Below, one piece after another: positions 1-10,171 of a DNA stretch of 64,000 nt (its first letter is position 1; every line of letters begins with the position of its first letter). The notes under the pieces are model-generated. The model was given only the letters and a program-made list of their open reading frames with translations. It did no database searches and had not been told where the DNA came from. Position numbers and translations under genes: made by a program. Origin of the DNA: Bosea sp. OAE506 (GTDB lineage: Bacteria > Pseudomonadota > Alphaproteobacteria > Rhizobiales > Beijerinckiaceae). The stretch lies in contig NZ_JBEPOB010000001.1 of NCBI RefSeq assembly GCF_040546595.1, forward strand, positions 751,501-815,500, written 5' to 3'.

Positions 1-865
1 CGCGGCGCATGCCGAGCCGGCCGACGATGCGCGAATTCAGCAGCGAGGCGGCGGCCATGAACATCGCGATCAGCGCGAAGATGGTGGTGAACCACTCCGG
101 AGCCTGGAAGACATCGACGAAGACCTGCTGGGCGGAGTTGATGAAGCCGAAGAGCCCGCCGAGCACGAAGGCCATCGCCAGCATGTAGCCGACGGCCAGC
201 CGCGTCGTCAGCGTGGTCCGGAACGCGGCGACAACGGTGGCGACCCTGATCGGCTTGCGATCCTCGGGCGCCTGCGTCTCGCGCAGCCGACGCATGGCCC
301 AGACCATGACCAGGGCCCCGAAGAGCGTCAGCACACCGAAGATCCAGCGCCAGGGAGCGACGAGCAGGATCGCCTGGCCGATCGAGGGCGCCAGGATCGG
401 CACGGCCAGGAAGACGATCATCGCCAGCGACATCACCCGCGCCATGTCGCGGCCGGAGTAGCAGTCGCGCACGATCGAGACGACGAGCACGCGCGTCGCC
501 GCCGCGCCGATGCCTTGGGCGACGCGGGCCGCCATCATCGTCTCGAAGGAGCCGGCGAAGGCCGCCGCGATGCTCGCCACGACATAGACGACGAGGCCGA
601 ACAGCAGCACCGGGCGGCGCCCGAAGCGGTCGGCCAGCGTGCCGTAGACGATCTGGGCGGAGCCGAAGCCGAGCAGATAGGCGGTGATGATCCATTGCCG
701 CTCATTGGCGCCGGCGATGCCGAGCGCCTCGGCCATCTGCGGCAAGGCGGGCAGCATCGAATCGATCGCGAGCGCGTTGGCCGCCATCAGCGCCGCCATC
801 AGGGCGACGAAGGAACGGAAGCTCATGCCGTGGCGGGGCCCGGCGGTCGTCGCAGCGTCGGTCAT
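1..865 (-). CDS. Bcr/CflA-type MFS drug efflux transporter (3' end outside window)
   Basis: The reading frame starts at an ATG at 865 and stays open to the left edge, so only the first 288 residues are present. It is a Major Facilitator: the N-terminal helix has the DSMLPALPQMA segment typical of the Bcr/CflA drug-resistance branch, and the loop between helices 2 and 3 carries GTLADRFGRRPV, the MFS motif A. About eight hydrophobic helices are visible. The family exports drugs and small metabolites from the cytoplasm with the proton gradient. Substrate cannot be told from the sequence. It is divergent from the next gene across a 370-bp gap. Confidence 0.85.
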   Translation of the reverse strand, partial: MTDAATTAGPRHGMSFRSFVALMAALMAANALAIDSMLPALPQMAEALGIAGANERQWIITAYLLGFGSAQIVYGTLADRFGRRPVLLFGLVVYVVASIAAAFAGSFETMMAARVAQGIGAAATRVLVVSIVRDCYSGRDMARVMSLAMIVFLAVPILAPSIGQAILLVAPWRWIFGVLTLFGALVMVWAMRRLRETQAPEDRKPIRVATVVAAFRTTLTTRLAVGYMLAMAFVLGGLFGFINSAQQVFVDVFQAPEWFTTIFALIAMFMAAASLLNSRIVGRLGMRR

Positions 866-1237
866 GGCAGCCTGTCTGGGCGCCTCACGCCTGACGGCGG
901 GCGCAGATGGTCGTAAGCCCCATGGCCGCTCTAGGGCTTCGGGAAACGCGTGACAACCCGGGCTGGACAGGGTTTGCCATGCGCAGAACGCCTGAGGCGG
1001 CACCGTCCCGATGTCCGCAGCAGCCGCCTGTCGCGCGCCCGCGCGCCTGCCCGTTTCGTCGCGGACCGGCGACCTGTTATCGTCGCGCGAGCTGGGGAGC
1101 GATGATCACATGGTCGAAACGGGCGCGACACGACGTGTCGCCATGACGCAAGGATTGATGACCGTCGAAGGCTCGCCGGATCGCTACGTCCAGGGACTCG
1201 GGGCCCCCTGCGGATCGTCGCCGGAGGCTTGCGCAGG
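866..1237. other. Intergenic region without a supported gene
   Basis: About 370 bases between the divergent MFS gene and a tail-anchored unknown. No frame here has convincing codon use or family motifs. A short inverted repeat AAGCCC/GGGCTT lies at 915-939. The region presumably carries the promoters of both neighbours but I see no clear -35/-10 pair. Confidence 0.5.
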
Positions 1238-1828
1238 GTGGGCGGCTTCGCGCTGCGCGAAGGCCAGGTCGAGGATGCGACGCGCATCGAGGGGCTGGCC
1301 CAGCTTGGCGGGGACCGGCTGATGCGGGCCGGTTTTCCCGGCGAGGCGGCGTCGCTGGCGCTGGTCGTCCGGCCGCTCGCCGCGGCAGGAGAGGCCCGCG
1401 CGCTGCTCATCCTCAGCTTCCAGGAAACGGATGAGCGCCCGGAGGGACGCTATCTCGCTGAAATCTACGCGCCGCAGCGCGTGTTCGACGGTCTCGCCAG
1501 CGCTCTTGCCGACGGCCAGGCCGAGACCCTTGCGATCATCGCGGTGACGAGCCTCTGGGTGCGCGAGACCGAGCGCGAGACGCCGTCCGGCGTGCCCGTG
1601 TCCTGGTTCCTCGGCGTCGACACCGACGGGCGCGCGAGCGCGCCGGCGCGGGGGCTGGTGGAGAGCCTGGAATGGCATCCGCGCAGCGAGAGCGAAGCCG
1701 CGCCCCGACCTGAGACAGACGAAGAGCCGGCCGAGGCGGCGTCCGATCTCCTCGCCCGCATCAACTGGAGCCTCAAGCAGATCGCGCTGGTGCTGATGTT
1801 CCTGCTGATCGTGGTGGCGCTGAAGTGA
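1238..1828 (+). CDS. Tail-anchored protein of unknown function
   Basis: I do not recognise the family. The predicted protein of about 196 residues has a mixed soluble N-terminal part (roughly 1-140), an acidic Glu/Pro-rich linker (PRPETDEEPAEAAS), and a single C-terminal hydrophobic segment (ALVLMFLLIVVAL) that ends two residues before the stop, so it looks anchored to the membrane by its tail with the bulk in the cytoplasm. GTG at 1238 was chosen because GGAGG sits ten bases upstream; a TTG at 1229 is one base from that GGAGG and less likely. It ends 9 bases before the convergent flippase-like gene. Confidence 0.6.
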   Translation: MGGFALREGQVEDATRIEGLAQLGGDRLMRAGFPGEAASLALVVRPLAAAGEARALLILSFQETDERPEGRYLAEIYAPQRVFDGLASALADGQAETLAIIAVTSLWVRETERETPSGVPVSWFLGVDTDGRASAPARGLVESLEWHPRSESEAAPRPETDEEPAEAASDLLARINWSLKQIALVLMFLLIVVALK

Positions 1829-1837
1829 GGGCCGGCC

Positions 1838-2818
1838 TCAGCGTTCGTGGCGACGGATGCGCCGGACCATCTCGTTCAGCGCCAGCAGCACCAGCGCCAG
1901 GATGAAGGGCAGGATGTAGTAGATGATGCGGAAGATCAGCAGCGCGCCGAGCACCGGCTCGAAGGGCAGGCGGCTGAGCGCAACCAGCATCGTCGCCTCG
2001 AAGACCCCCAGCCCGCCCGGCGCATGGCTGGCGATGCCGACCAGGCAGGCGAAGACATAGACGGCCAGGAAGGTCGGATAGTCGATGCCATGGCCGCCCG
2101 GCAGCAGCACGAAGAGCACGGCCGCCGCCGCGCAGACCTCGGCCGCGCCGAGGAACATCTGGCCGAGCGTGATGCCGAGCCCGGGCAGCGGCAGGTTCCA
2201 GCCGCGGACGCGGATGGTGCGCTCGCCGCTCGCGATCCAGACCAGATAACCGATGGTGCCGGCCGCCACGGCCGCGCCGACCGCCTGCACGACGAGCGGC
2301 GAGGTGCGCGCCAGCATCGCGACGGACGGCGTGGCGTAGAAAAGGCTGACGCAGAGGATAGCGCCGAGGCCGAGCCAGAAGGTCAGCCCGGCGATGACGG
2401 TGAGGCTCGCGACCTCGGAGGCGCGCACGCCCTTGGGCGAATAGATCCAGTAGCGCACGGTGCCGCCGGTCACGATCGGGAAGCCGAGCGTGAAGGAGAC
2501 CGAATAGCTGGTGAAGGAGGCCAGCGCCGTCGTGCGATAGGGGATCGACAGCCCAAGCCGCTTCAGGGCGAGCGCGTCATAGCCGGTCAGCAGCAGATAG
2601 CTCAGCGCGGTGAAGCCGCAGGCGAGGCCGAGCTGGCGCAGGCTGGCATTGGCGAAGGCATTGGCGAGTTCGCCGGGCTCGATCTCCCGGACGATGTACC
2701 AGAGCACCACCAGCGAAGCGCCGAAGATGACGATGCTGGCGAGCGGGCCGAGCCACCACCAGCGGCTGCGCCGGCGCGGCGGCATTCCAGGCTCGAGCGG
2801 GCCGAACGACATGCGCAC
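1838..2818 (-). CDS. UPF0104 / lysylphosphatidylglycerol-synthase-like TM protein
   Basis: 326-residue integral membrane protein with about eight hydrophobic segments. The pattern of conserved patches (GYDALALKRLG, a FxSYSVSFTLGFPIVTGGTVRYW patch around residues 95-125, and SHAPGGLGVFEATM near 265-280) is that of the flippase-like domain shared by UPF0104/YbhN proteins and the membrane half of MprF. The soluble lysyl-transfer domain of MprF is absent, so it is not itself an aminoacyl-PG synthase. Members are thought to move lipids or lipid-linked groups across the inner membrane; the substrate here is unknown. It lies on the same strand as the next two genes but 155 bases from them. Confidence 0.8.
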   Translation of the reverse strand: MRMSFGPLEPGMPPRRRSRWWWLGPLASIVIFGASLVVLWYIVREIEPGELANAFANASLRQLGLACGFTALSYLLLTGYDALALKRLGLSIPYRTTALASFTSYSVSFTLGFPIVTGGTVRYWIYSPKGVRASEVASLTVIAGLTFWLGLGAILCVSLFYATPSVAMLARTSPLVVQAVGAAVAAGTIGYLVWIASGERTIRVRGWNLPLPGLGITLGQMFLGAAEVCAAAAVLFVLLPGGHGIDYPTFLAVYVFACLVGIASHAPGGLGVFEATMLVALSRLPFEPVLGALLIFRIIYYILPFILALVLLALNEMVRRIRRHER

Positions 2819-2973
2819 TCATGGTCGGTTCTGGCGCAGTGCCGGGAAGGCGGCTGCGCCGATTACGGGCACGAGGCGCTGTAGGCCCCGGCCGCAGAGA
2901 TAAAGCCTGCGCGCCAATCCACAAGGCGGGGTGGACGGCGGAATGGGTCCCATGAGCCCGGCGCAGGGTCGCC

Positions 2974-3549
2974 TCAGCCCGTCTTGCGGAACACGCGCAG
3001 CGTCTTGAAGGACGCCACCTCCTCGACCGGGGCGGTCTTCGCCCAGTCGGCGATGATCGGTTCGGCCGTCGCATAGGCGAAGGAGCCGGTGTAGAACAGC
3101 AGGTAGCCGCCGGCATCGGTCTGGGCCGTGAAGAGGTCGATGACCTCGCGGTCGGTCAGCGCGCCATAGGCGTCGTTGGCCTCCGTCCTGAACTCGCAGG
3201 CATGGAACAGGGTGACGATGTCGAAACGCGGCAGAAGCTTGGCATTGCTGGTGTAGATGTCGCCGAAATAGGCGCTGTAGGTCTTGGTGATGGTGGGGTT
3301 GCCGGTCGCGAGCTTGACGAAGGCGTCGTATTCCTTCGGCGAGGCGGTGATGCCCAGCACCGTGCAGTCGAGCTCGGGCTCGGCGCAGCGGATGCCGACA
3401 TAGTGATGTCCGCCGGTGCCGAAATGGTAGACGCGCTGGCCGGTGAGGCCGAGCTCCTCGAGCCATTCGACGAAATGCACGTCGCAGGGGCACTGCTCGA
3501 CGCGCAGGCCCCAATAGACGTCCCAGATGTTCATCGCGGCAGCAGTCAT
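2974..3549 (-). CDS. Conserved-looking unknown, Rossmann/methyltransferase-like
   Basis: 191 residues, no signal peptide or membrane segment. I do not recognise a named family. The layout resembles a class I methyltransferase: a glycine-rich turn after the first strand (VYHFGTGGHHYVG, about residues 40-52), a strand PRFDIVTLFHACEF near 108-121 where the acidic residue of motif post-I/II normally lies, and a late strand GGYLLFYTG. The usual acidic residue at the end of strand 2 is not obvious (VLGITASPKEYD), so SAM binding is uncertain. Its start is 28 bases after the stop of the upstream ABC gene on the same strand, suggesting one transcript. Confidence 0.65.
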   Translation of the reverse strand: MTAAAMNIWDVYWGLRVEQCPCDVHFVEWLEELGLTGQRVYHFGTGGHHYVGIRCAEPELDCTVLGITASPKEYDAFVKLATGNPTITKTYSAYFGDIYTSNAKLLPRFDIVTLFHACEFRTEANDAYGALTDREVIDLFTAQTDAGGYLLFYTGSFAYATAEPIIADWAKTAPVEEVASFKTLRVFRKTG

Positions 3550-3577
3550 CGTCTCAGGCTCCAGAAGGCGGTGAGGG

Positions 3578-5335
3578 TCATTCGGCGGGTTCGGCGTGAA
3601 CGGGCAGCGCGGCGGGCGGCGCGGCGGTGTCGGGGGCGACTTGGCGCGACGCCATCCGCACGACGCCGCCGGCCCGCTTCAGCAGCAGGCGGTGGGTCGC
3701 CACCTCGGCGAAGCCTGCACCCTGGCCGAAGGCGATGATGATCGCGTCGGGACGCGCAGCGCGCAGATGGCCGAGGAGTTCGAGCGCGGCATCGGTGTCG
3801 AAGGCGCTCGTCGCTTCGTCCAGGAGGACGATGTCGGGTTGTTCGAGCTCGGACCGCGCCAGTGCCAGGCGCTGCCGGTCGCCGGTAGCGAGCTCGCGGT
3901 CCCAGTCGCGGGTCTCGTCCAGGGACGGGGCGAGCGTGGACAGGCCGTAGCGCCGCAGCACAGCCTGCAACTGCTCCTCCGGCAGGGTGTGGCCGGTTTC
4001 GAGCACGGCGCGCAGGCTGCCCTCCGAGAGATGGAGCTTGTGCGGCACGGCCGTGACGAAGGCGCCCGGCGGCAGTCGGATTTCGCCGCGCCCCCAGGGC
4101 CAGAGCCCGGCCACGGCCTGAATCAGCGCCGCCTTGCCGAGGCCGAGCTCGCCCGAGACATGCAGGGTGGCGCCCGGCGGCAGCGCACAGGAGATGTCGG
4201 CGACGAGGGTCCGCCCGTCGCGATCGATGAGGGTGATGTCGTCGAGCCGGAACGAGCTGTCCTCGCTCGGGGAGACGGCCAGATGCTCGCCCGGCGGCTC
4301 GCCATCGATCCGCTCCAGCGCATCGGCGAGTTCGTTGACGCGCCGCGCCGCCGCCAGCCATTCGGCGATGCGCATGAAGTTGTCGAGCAGCCAGTTGAAG
4401 GCGTTCTGCACGGCGACGAAGGCGGCCGCGACCTGGACAACGCCGCCGAGCGACATCTCGCCGGAGAGATATTTCGGCGCGGCCAGCAGCAGCGGCACCA
4501 CCGGCACGAGCGCGCCGCTGCCATTGGTGATCCAGGTCAGCCGGCCGCGCTGGCGGATCATGGCGAGCCAGCGACCGACGAGCCCGTCATAGGTACGTGC
4601 GACGGCGCGGCGCTCGCCGGCCTCGGTGCGCGAGAGGGCGATCGTCTCGCCATGGTCGCGAATGCGCATCAGCGAGAAGCGCAGCCGCGCTTCTGCCTCG
4701 TTGCGGGCCGCGATCAGGCCCGGCAGGCGCCGGCCGACGACGGTGACGAGGAGCGAGACCAGAACCGCATAGAAGATCGCCGCCAGCACGAGATAGGCCG
4801 GGATCACCAGGGTGGTTCCTGAGGCCTGCACCGTAAGCGCGCCGCCGATCTGCCAGAGGATCTCGATGAAGGTGATGATGGTGATGACCGCCGAGAGCAG
4901 GCCGATGGCGAAATCGACCACCGGTTCGGTGGCCCAGCGCACATCGTCGGCAATGCGATATTCGGGGTTCGCCGGCTCGTAGCCGGAGAGGCTGAGACGG
5001 AAGAAGCGGCGCTGGCCGACCCAGCCATCGGCGAGCCTGGCGGTGACCCATTGCCGCCAATGCACCTGGAAGGTCTCGCGCGCGACGAGGATGACCACGC
5101 CGAGCCCGGCCACGATCAGCACCAGCACCGGGAAGACCGCCACCGCGATCAGGGCGCTCTCGCTGTCGCGCTTCTCCAGCGCGTCGAAGAACCAGCCGTT
5201 CCAGCGGTTGACGGTGACATTGGCGAAGACGTTGAGGATGATGGCGGCGGCCAGCAGCAGGGACCAGAACCAGGCCCTGCGCGCCTGCGCGCCGCGCCAG
5301 AATCCGCCGGTGAGCCGCGCGAAACGCAACGCCAC
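3578..5335 (-). CDS. SbmA/YddA-type ABC transporter with degenerate ATPase domain
   Basis: About 585 residues: an N-terminal transmembrane half of six helices with the family signature NPEYRIADDVR, followed by a C-terminal ABC ATPase domain. That matches YddA/SbmA-BacA-like exporters or peptide importers in the inner membrane. The ATPase half is eroded at most catalytic motifs: Walker A reads GELGLGKA (Ala402 where Ser/Thr should bind magnesium), the Q-loop position is His432, the signature reads LATGDRQR instead of LSxGEQQR, and the H-switch position is Gln538 (AFGQG). Walker B LLDEATSAFD is intact. GTG at 5335 was chosen because the helices begin right after it and longer starts run into the divergent gene at 5521; the true start is uncertain. 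Confidence 0.82.
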   Translation of the reverse strand: MALRFARLTGGFWRGAQARRAWFWSLLLAAAIILNVFANVTVNRWNGWFFDALEKRDSESALIAVAVFPVLVLIVAGLGVVILVARETFQVHWRQWVTARLADGWVGQRRFFRLSLSGYEPANPEYRIADDVRWATEPVVDFAIGLLSAVITIITFIEILWQIGGALTVQASGTTLVIPAYLVLAAIFYAVLVSLLVTVVGRRLPGLIAARNEAEARLRFSLMRIRDHGETIALSRTEAGERRAVARTYDGLVGRWLAMIRQRGRLTWITNGSGALVPVVPLLLAAPKYLSGEMSLGGVVQVAAAFVAVQNAFNWLLDNFMRIAEWLAAARRVNELADALERIDGEPPGEHLAVSPSEDSSFRLDDITLIDRDGRTLVADISCALPPGATLHVSGELGLGKAALIQAVAGLWPWGRGEIRLPPGAFVTAVPHKLHLSEGSLRAVLETGHTLPEEQLQAVLRRYGLSTLAPSLDETRDWDRELATGDRQRLALARSELEQPDIVLLDEATSAFDTDAALELLGHLRAARPDAIIIAFGQGAGFAEVATHRLLLKRAGGVVRMASRQVAPDTAAPPAALPVHAEPAE

Positions 5336-5520
5336 CTGCCGATCCCCCGGCACAGCCCCCCTACCCGGCGTCTCGCTTGGCGCCCGCACCAACCCGACAA
5401 TCCCCAACCGCCGGTTTTCCGGCCTTGGCGACAGGCTGGCTGCGACCGAATGAACTCCGAATGAACGGGAACCGCAGGGCCGAGCCGGCGTTCCACGCGC
5501 AGGAGCCAGGGAGGCCGGCC

Positions 5521-5829
5521 ATGCCACGCGGCGACAAATCCGCCTACACGGACAAGCAGAAGCGCAAGGCGGAGCATATCGAGGAGAGCTACGAGGCGCG
5601 CGGCGTCCCGCAGGACGAGGCCGAGAAGCGCGCCTGGGCCACCGTCAACAAGGAGAGCGGCGGCGGCAACAAGAGCGGATCCGGGCGCGGCCAGCCCGAC
5701 GACCACAGCGCCGCGAAACGCGGCGGCGGGATCGGCGGCAAGGCATCCTCAGCCCGCACCGCCGCCCAGCGCTCGGCTTCGGCCAAGAAGGCGGCCGCGA
5801 CGCGCAAGAAGCGCGCGACAGCCTCCTGA
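5521..5829 (+). CDS. Small basic KGG/plasmid-stabilisation-like protein
   Basis: 102 residues, highly charged, rich in Lys/Arg/Ala/Gly. The N-terminus MPRGDKSAYTDKQKRKAEH followed by an amphipathic helix and RAWATVNKESGGG matches small proteins often annotated as plasmid stabilisation protein in rhizobia; the C-terminal half is a low-complexity Ala/Lys/Arg tail (KKAAATRKKRA) that could bind DNA. That name is historical; there is no evidence here for a plasmid role. Start ATG at 5521 has a GGGAGG-type ribosome site about 8 bases upstream. It ends 8 bases before the convergent malic enzyme gene. Confidence 0.75.
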   Translation: MPRGDKSAYTDKQKRKAEHIEESYEARGVPQDEAEKRAWATVNKESGGGNKSGSGRGQPDDHSAAKRGGGIGGKASSARTAAQRSASAKKAAATRKKRATAS

Positions 5830-5837
5830 ACCCTCGG

Positions 5838-8123
5838 TCAGCCGCCGATATTGAAGGCGGCAAGCGCAGCCATGTTGACGATGTCGCTGTCCTTGGCGCC
5901 AAGCGGAACGATCTGGACGGGCTTGTCGAGGCCGACGATCAGCGGGCCGATCACAGTGGAGCCGCCGAGCTCCTGCAGCATCTTGGTCGAGATCGAGGCC
6001 GAGTGGAACGCCGGCATGATCAGCACGTTGGCCGGCCCGCTGAGGCGGCAGAAGGGGTACTGCGCCATCAGATCGCGGTTCAGCGCGACATCGGCGGCCA
6101 TTTCACCGTCATACTCGAAATCCACGCGCTGACCGTCGAGCAGTTTGACCGCCTCGCGCACCTTCTCCGAGCGCTCGCCGGCCGGGTGGCCGAAGGTCGA
6201 GAAGGCGAGCATGGCGACCTTCGGCTCGTAGCCCAGGCGCCGGGCGACGCCCGCGGCCTCGATCGCGATCTCGGACAGCTCCTTGGCCGTCGGCATCTCG
6301 GTGATGGCCGTGTCGGCGACGAGGACGGTGCGCTCGCGCGAGAGCACGATCGAGACGCCGATGACGCGATGGCCCGGCTTCTCGTCGATGACGCGGCGGA
6401 CCTCCTCCAGCGCGATCGAATAGTTGCGGGTGACGCCGGTGACCATCGCATCCGCGTCGCCGAGCGCGACCATGGCCGCGGCGAAATGGTTGCGGTCCTG
6501 GTTGATCAGGCGCTGGCAGTCGCGGAAGAGATAACCCTGCCGCTGCAGGCGCTCGTAGAGATACTGGGCATAGGCCGCGTTGCGCTTCGACAGCCGGGCG
6601 TTCTGGACCGAGATGCCCTTGGTCTCGAGGTCGATGCCGAGGAAGGTCGCGGTCTCGAAGACGCGCTCCTCGCGGCCGACCAGGATGGCGTGACCCAGGC
6701 CCTGATTGACGAAGGAGACCGCGGCGCGGATCACCTGCTCCTCCTCGCCCTCGGCGAAGACGACGCGCTTGGGATAACGCCGGACGCGCTCGAAGATGCG
6801 GTTGAGCGTCCCGGCGACGGGGTCGCGCCGAGCCGAGAGCTGCGCCTTGTAGGCGTTCATGTCGACGATCGGCTTGCCGGCGACGCCGGTCTCCATCGCG
6901 GCCTTGGCCACCGCCATCGGCACGACCTGAATCAACCGCGGATCGAAGGGGACGGGGATGATGTAGTCCTTGCCGTAGCGCGGCCGCGAGCCCTGGTAGG
7001 CGGCGGCGACCTCGTCGGGCACGTCCTCGCGGGCGAGCGAGGCCAGCGCCTCGGCGGCGGCGATCTTCATCTCCATGTTGATGGTCTTGGCGCGGACATC
7101 GAGCGCGCCGCGGAAGATGAAGGGGAAACCCAGGACGTTGTTGACCTGGTTGGGATAATCGGAGCGGCCGGTCGCCATGATGGCGTCGTCGCGCACGGCA
7201 TGGACCTCCTCCGGCGTGATCTCCGGATCGGGGTTGGCCATGGCGAAGATGATCGGGTTCTTCGCCATCGAGGCGACCATCTGCGGCGTCACCGCGCCCT
7301 TCTGCGACAGGCCAAAGAAGGCGTCCGCCCCGTCCAGCGCCTGCGCCAGGGTGCGCCGGTCGGTGATCGCGGCATGGGCCGACTTCCACTGGTTCATGCC
7401 CTCGGTGCGACCCTGGTAGATCACGCCCTTGGTGTCGCAGAGGATGACGTTGTCGGGCTTGAAGCCCATCGCCTTGAGCAGCTCGGTGCAGGCGATCGAG
7501 GCCGCACCGGCGCCGTTGATGACGAGGCGGGTCGTCTTGACGTCGCGCCCGGTGAGATCGAGCGCGTTGATCAGGCCGGCGGCGGCGATGATCGCGGTGC
7601 CGTGCTGGTCGTCATGGAAGACCGGGATGTCCATGAGCTCGCGCAGGCGCTGCTCGATCATGAAGCATTCCGGCGCCTTGATGTCTTCGAGATTGATGCC
7701 GCCGAAGGAGGGACCGAGATAGCGCACCGCCTCGATGAACTTGTCGGCATCCTCGGTATCGACCTCGAGGTCGATCGAATCGACATCGGCGAAGCGCTTG
7801 AACAGGACGGCCTTGCCCTCCATCACCGGCTTCGAGGCGAGCGCGCCGAGATTGCCGAGACCGAGGATGGCGGTGCCGTTGGAGATGACGGCGACGAGGT
7901 TGCCGCGCGCCGTGTAGTCATAGGAGCGAGTGGCGTCGGCTGCGATCGCCAGCACGGGCACCGCGACGCCGGGCGAATAGGCCAGCGACAGGTCGCGCTG
8001 CGTCGCCATCGGTACCGTCGCCACGATCTCGAGTTTGCCGGGCCTGCCCTCCGAATGGAACAGGAGGGCTTCCTGGTCGGTGAAAGTCGGGCGGGTGCGT
8101 TTGATCGGCGGCTGGTCGGACAT
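5838..8123 (-). CDS. maeB: NADP-dependent malic enzyme (malic domain + PTA-like domain)
   Basis: 761 residues. The N-terminal ~430 residues are a malic enzyme: [34 protein letters not shown] and the NAD(P)-binding [15 protein letters not shown]. The C-terminal ~320 residues are a phosphotransacetylase-like domain (from about [20 protein letters not shown] to the end) found in large MaeB proteins, where it is regulatory and not clearly catalytic. It decarboxylates malate to pyruvate with NADP in the cytoplasm, linking the TCA cycle to pyruvate and NADPH supply. ATG at 8123 was chosen because [20 protein letters not shown] begins the conserved region; the open frame extends 31 codons further without similarity. 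Confidence 0.95.
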   Translation of the reverse strand: MSDQPPIKRTRPTFTDQEALLFHSEGRPGKLEIVATVPMATQRDLSLAYSPGVAVPVLAIAADATRSYDYTARGNLVAVISNGTAILGLGNLGALASKPVMEGKAVLFKRFADVDSIDLEVDTEDADKFIEAVRYLGPSFGGINLEDIKAPECFMIEQRLRELMDIPVFHDDQHGTAIIAAAGLINALDLTGRDVKTTRLVINGAGAASIACTELLKAMGFKPDNVILCDTKGVIYQGRTEGMNQWKSAHAAITDRRTLAQALDGADAFFGLSQKGAVTPQMVASMAKNPIIFAMANPDPEITPEEVHAVRDDAIMATGRSDYPNQVNNVLGFPFIFRGALDVRAKTINMEMKIAAAEALASLAREDVPDEVAAAYQGSRPRYGKDYIIPVPFDPRLIQVVPMAVAKAAMETGVAGKPIVDMNAYKAQLSARRDPVAGTLNRIFERVRRYPKRVVFAEGEEEQVIRAAVSFVNQGLGHAILVGREERVFETATFLGIDLETKGISVQNARLSKRNAAYAQYLYERLQRQGYLFRDCQRLINQDRNHFAAAMVALGDADAMVTGVTRNYSIALEEVRRVIDEKPGHRVIGVSIVLSRERTVLVADTAITEMPTAKELSEIAIEAAGVARRLGYEPKVAMLAFSTFGHPAGERSEKVREAVKLLDGQRVDFEYDGEMAADVALNRDLMAQYPFCRLSGPANVLIMPAFHSASISTKMLQELGGSTVIGPLIVGLDKPVQIVPLGAKDSDIVNMAALAAFNIGG

Positions 8124-8263
8124 CGCAATGTTCTTTTTGTGAGCGTTTCCCAGGGGACGCGGACCATAGGCAAGCGGCCGGCCTGCCACAAGCCGCGCGG
8201 GGCGCGGTTCTTCCATGCCCGGCTGTCCGAAAGGAGAATGGTGGGGCGGCTGGCGGCTCGGCT

Positions 8264-10096
8264 TCAGAGCCGGCGGCGGACGCTGGCGACGAAATCGCCG
8301 ACATATTGATCGAGCGCGCCGGTCTGCTCCTCGACCGTGCGGGCCGCCTCGAGCACGAGGCGGGCGGCTTCCCCGGTCACGCGGGCCTCGTCGCCGACGG
8401 AGCCGACATTCGAGGTTACGGCAACCGCGCTGCGGGCCACGGCCTGGGCGTCGGCGGCGATGGTGGTGACGATGTCCGCCTGACGGTTGACGACGCGCGC
8501 CAGCACGCCGGAACTCTGCTCCATGTCGCTCATCGTGCGGTCCATGAAGGAGACCGCGCCGGAGGCGGTCGCGGCGGCCGAGCGGACATCCTGCAGGGTC
8601 GCGGCGATGTCGCGGGTCGCCTTCTGGGTCTGTTCGGCGAGGTTCTTGACCTCTCCCGCGACGACGGCGAAGCCGCGCCCGGCGGCTCCGGCGCGAGCGG
8701 CCTCGATGGTGGCGTTGAGCGCCAGCAGATTCGTGCGGGCCGCGATATCCTCGATGAAATCGAGCACGGCGCTGGCCTTGTCGGCGGCGGCGTTCAGCCC
8801 GGCGACATCGGCCTGCGTCTCGCGCACATAGCTCGCCGCGTCATGGGCAGCCTGGTCGGCCCGGTCCGTCTGGCGCGTCAGCTCCCGGATCGAGGCGTCG
8901 ATCTCCTCGGCCGCCGCGGCAACGCTGCCGATGCGGGTGGAGGCCGTGTCGGCGTCGCGCGTCACCGCTTCCGCGCGCTTGGTCGTGGCGTCCGCGCTGA
9001 GCGCCATCGCGCCGGCCGCCTCGTGCATGCGGCGCGCCGACTGGGCGACCTCCCGCAACGCCTTGCCGACCGTGACCTCGAGCTGGCCCGCGAGTTCGTC
9101 GAGCTGCTGGCGGCGGGCTTCCTCGATCTCGGCGCGCCGCGCCTCGAGGGTCCGCTCATCCGTCGCGTCGAAGAGGATGCCGTCCCAGATCCGGGTGCCG
9201 TCGGGCAGTTGCCGCATCGTCGCCTCGCTGCGCAGGGCGACGATGCGGCCATCCTTGCCCTGGTAGCGCAGCTGGAGGCGCCAGTTGTCGCTGGGGTCGA
9301 AGCCGTTGCGGCAGGCCTCCTCGAAGCGGGCGCGATCCTCGGGGACCATCCGGTCGATCCAGATCCGGGCGTCGCGCTCGACCTCGTCCTGCTTCAGCCC
9401 CAGCAGATCGCCGAGATGGAAGGAGGCGAAGCGATAGCTGACGCGGCCATCGGGCGAGAGGATGCGCTGATAGAGCGTACCGGGCACCCGCTCCGCCAGA
9501 TTCTGGAACTGGTAGGCCATCTCCCGGCGCTCGGCATCGATCAGGATGATGAGGGCGCCGAGCGTCGCGCCGGCGACATTGACGATCAGCGTCGGCGGCA
9601 GAGCCTGCGTCAGCACCCGCCAGATCATCGCGGAATCGGGCAGCAACAGCGGCGTCGGCAGCAGAACGACGGCGGCGCCAAGCGCGATCAGGGGGATGTC
9701 GCTGCGGAAGATCGTGCGCTCGCGACGCGGCCTGCGCCAGAAGATCGCCAGGCCGCACACTCCGCTGAGGAGTATGCCGGCTATGCCCATGGTCATGCCG
9801 TTGCCGCCCTGGACATAGCGCAGCAGCGACAGCGGCAGCGTCGTGACGACCGCCGCGAGCGGACCGCCGACGACACCGGCCAGAAGCGCCGCGATGTTGC
9901 GCGAGCTGACCGTGACGCCGGGCGCGATCATGAAAGGATGCGTCATGCTCGCAAGGCCCGCCAACGCAAAGAGCGCACCGACCAGCAGCGGCTGCAGCAG
10001 CTTGTAGCGCTCGACCCGCGGCGTCACGATGGTGACGGCGAGCGCGGCCAGGAGAATGAAGGACAGGCTCTCGACGAGGGCGATGATCAGGTCCAT
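8264..10096 (-). CDS. Methyl-accepting chemotaxis protein, 5TM-LytS-like sensor + PAS + MCP
   Basis: 610 residues. Residues 1-185 form five to six membrane helices with the 5TM-5TMR_LYT pattern ([19 protein letters not shown]) and essentially no periplasmic domain. A PAS domain follows (about 200-330, with [13 protein letters not shown]), then a long coiled coil and the MCP signalling tip [20 protein letters not shown] / [19 protein letters not shown]. No HAMP domain and no C-terminal pentapeptide for CheR are visible. It should signal to CheA-CheW from the inner membrane. ATG at 10096 has AAGG seven bases upstream. It is a paralogue of the neighbouring gene. Confidence 0.88.
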   Translation of the reverse strand: MDLIIALVESLSFILLAALAVTIVTPRVERYKLLQPLLVGALFALAGLASMTHPFMIAPGVTVSSRNIAALLAGVVGGPLAAVVTTLPLSLLRYVQGGNGMTMGIAGILLSGVCGLAIFWRRPRRERTIFRSDIPLIALGAAVVLLPTPLLLPDSAMIWRVLTQALPPTLIVNVAGATLGALIILIDAERREMAYQFQNLAERVPGTLYQRILSPDGRVSYRFASFHLGDLLGLKQDEVERDARIWIDRMVPEDRARFEEACRNGFDPSDNWRLQLRYQGKDGRIVALRSEATMRQLPDGTRIWDGILFDATDERTLEARRAEIEEARRQQLDELAGQLEVTVGKALREVAQSARRMHEAAGAMALSADATTKRAEAVTRDADTASTRIGSVAAAAEEIDASIRELTRQTDRADQAAHDAASYVRETQADVAGLNAAADKASAVLDFIEDIAARTNLLALNATIEAARAGAAGRGFAVVAGEVKNLAEQTQKATRDIAATLQDVRSAAATASGAVSFMDRTMSDMEQSSGVLARVVNRQADIVTTIAADAQAVARSAVAVTSNVGSVGDEARVTGEAARLVLEAARTVEEQTGALDQYVGDFVASVRRRL

Positions 10097-10171
10097 CGCA
10101 AAGCCTTGCACCGAGCCGGTGTCGCGGCGGCGGATGAGCGGAAGCTTGGCCGGATCATCCCCGCCCCCAGC

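Noticed and set aside
1011-1322. 103-codon plus-strand frame starting before the tail-anchored gene
   Set aside because: Overlaps the better-supported frame from 1238, is Arg/Ser/Ala-rich and has no motif.
6003-8309. Very long open frame (768 codons) on the plus strand opposite maeB
   Set aside because: It is antisense to a clear malic enzyme; composition is Arg/Asp/Gly/His-rich as expected from the opposite strand of GC-rich coding DNA, with no family motif.
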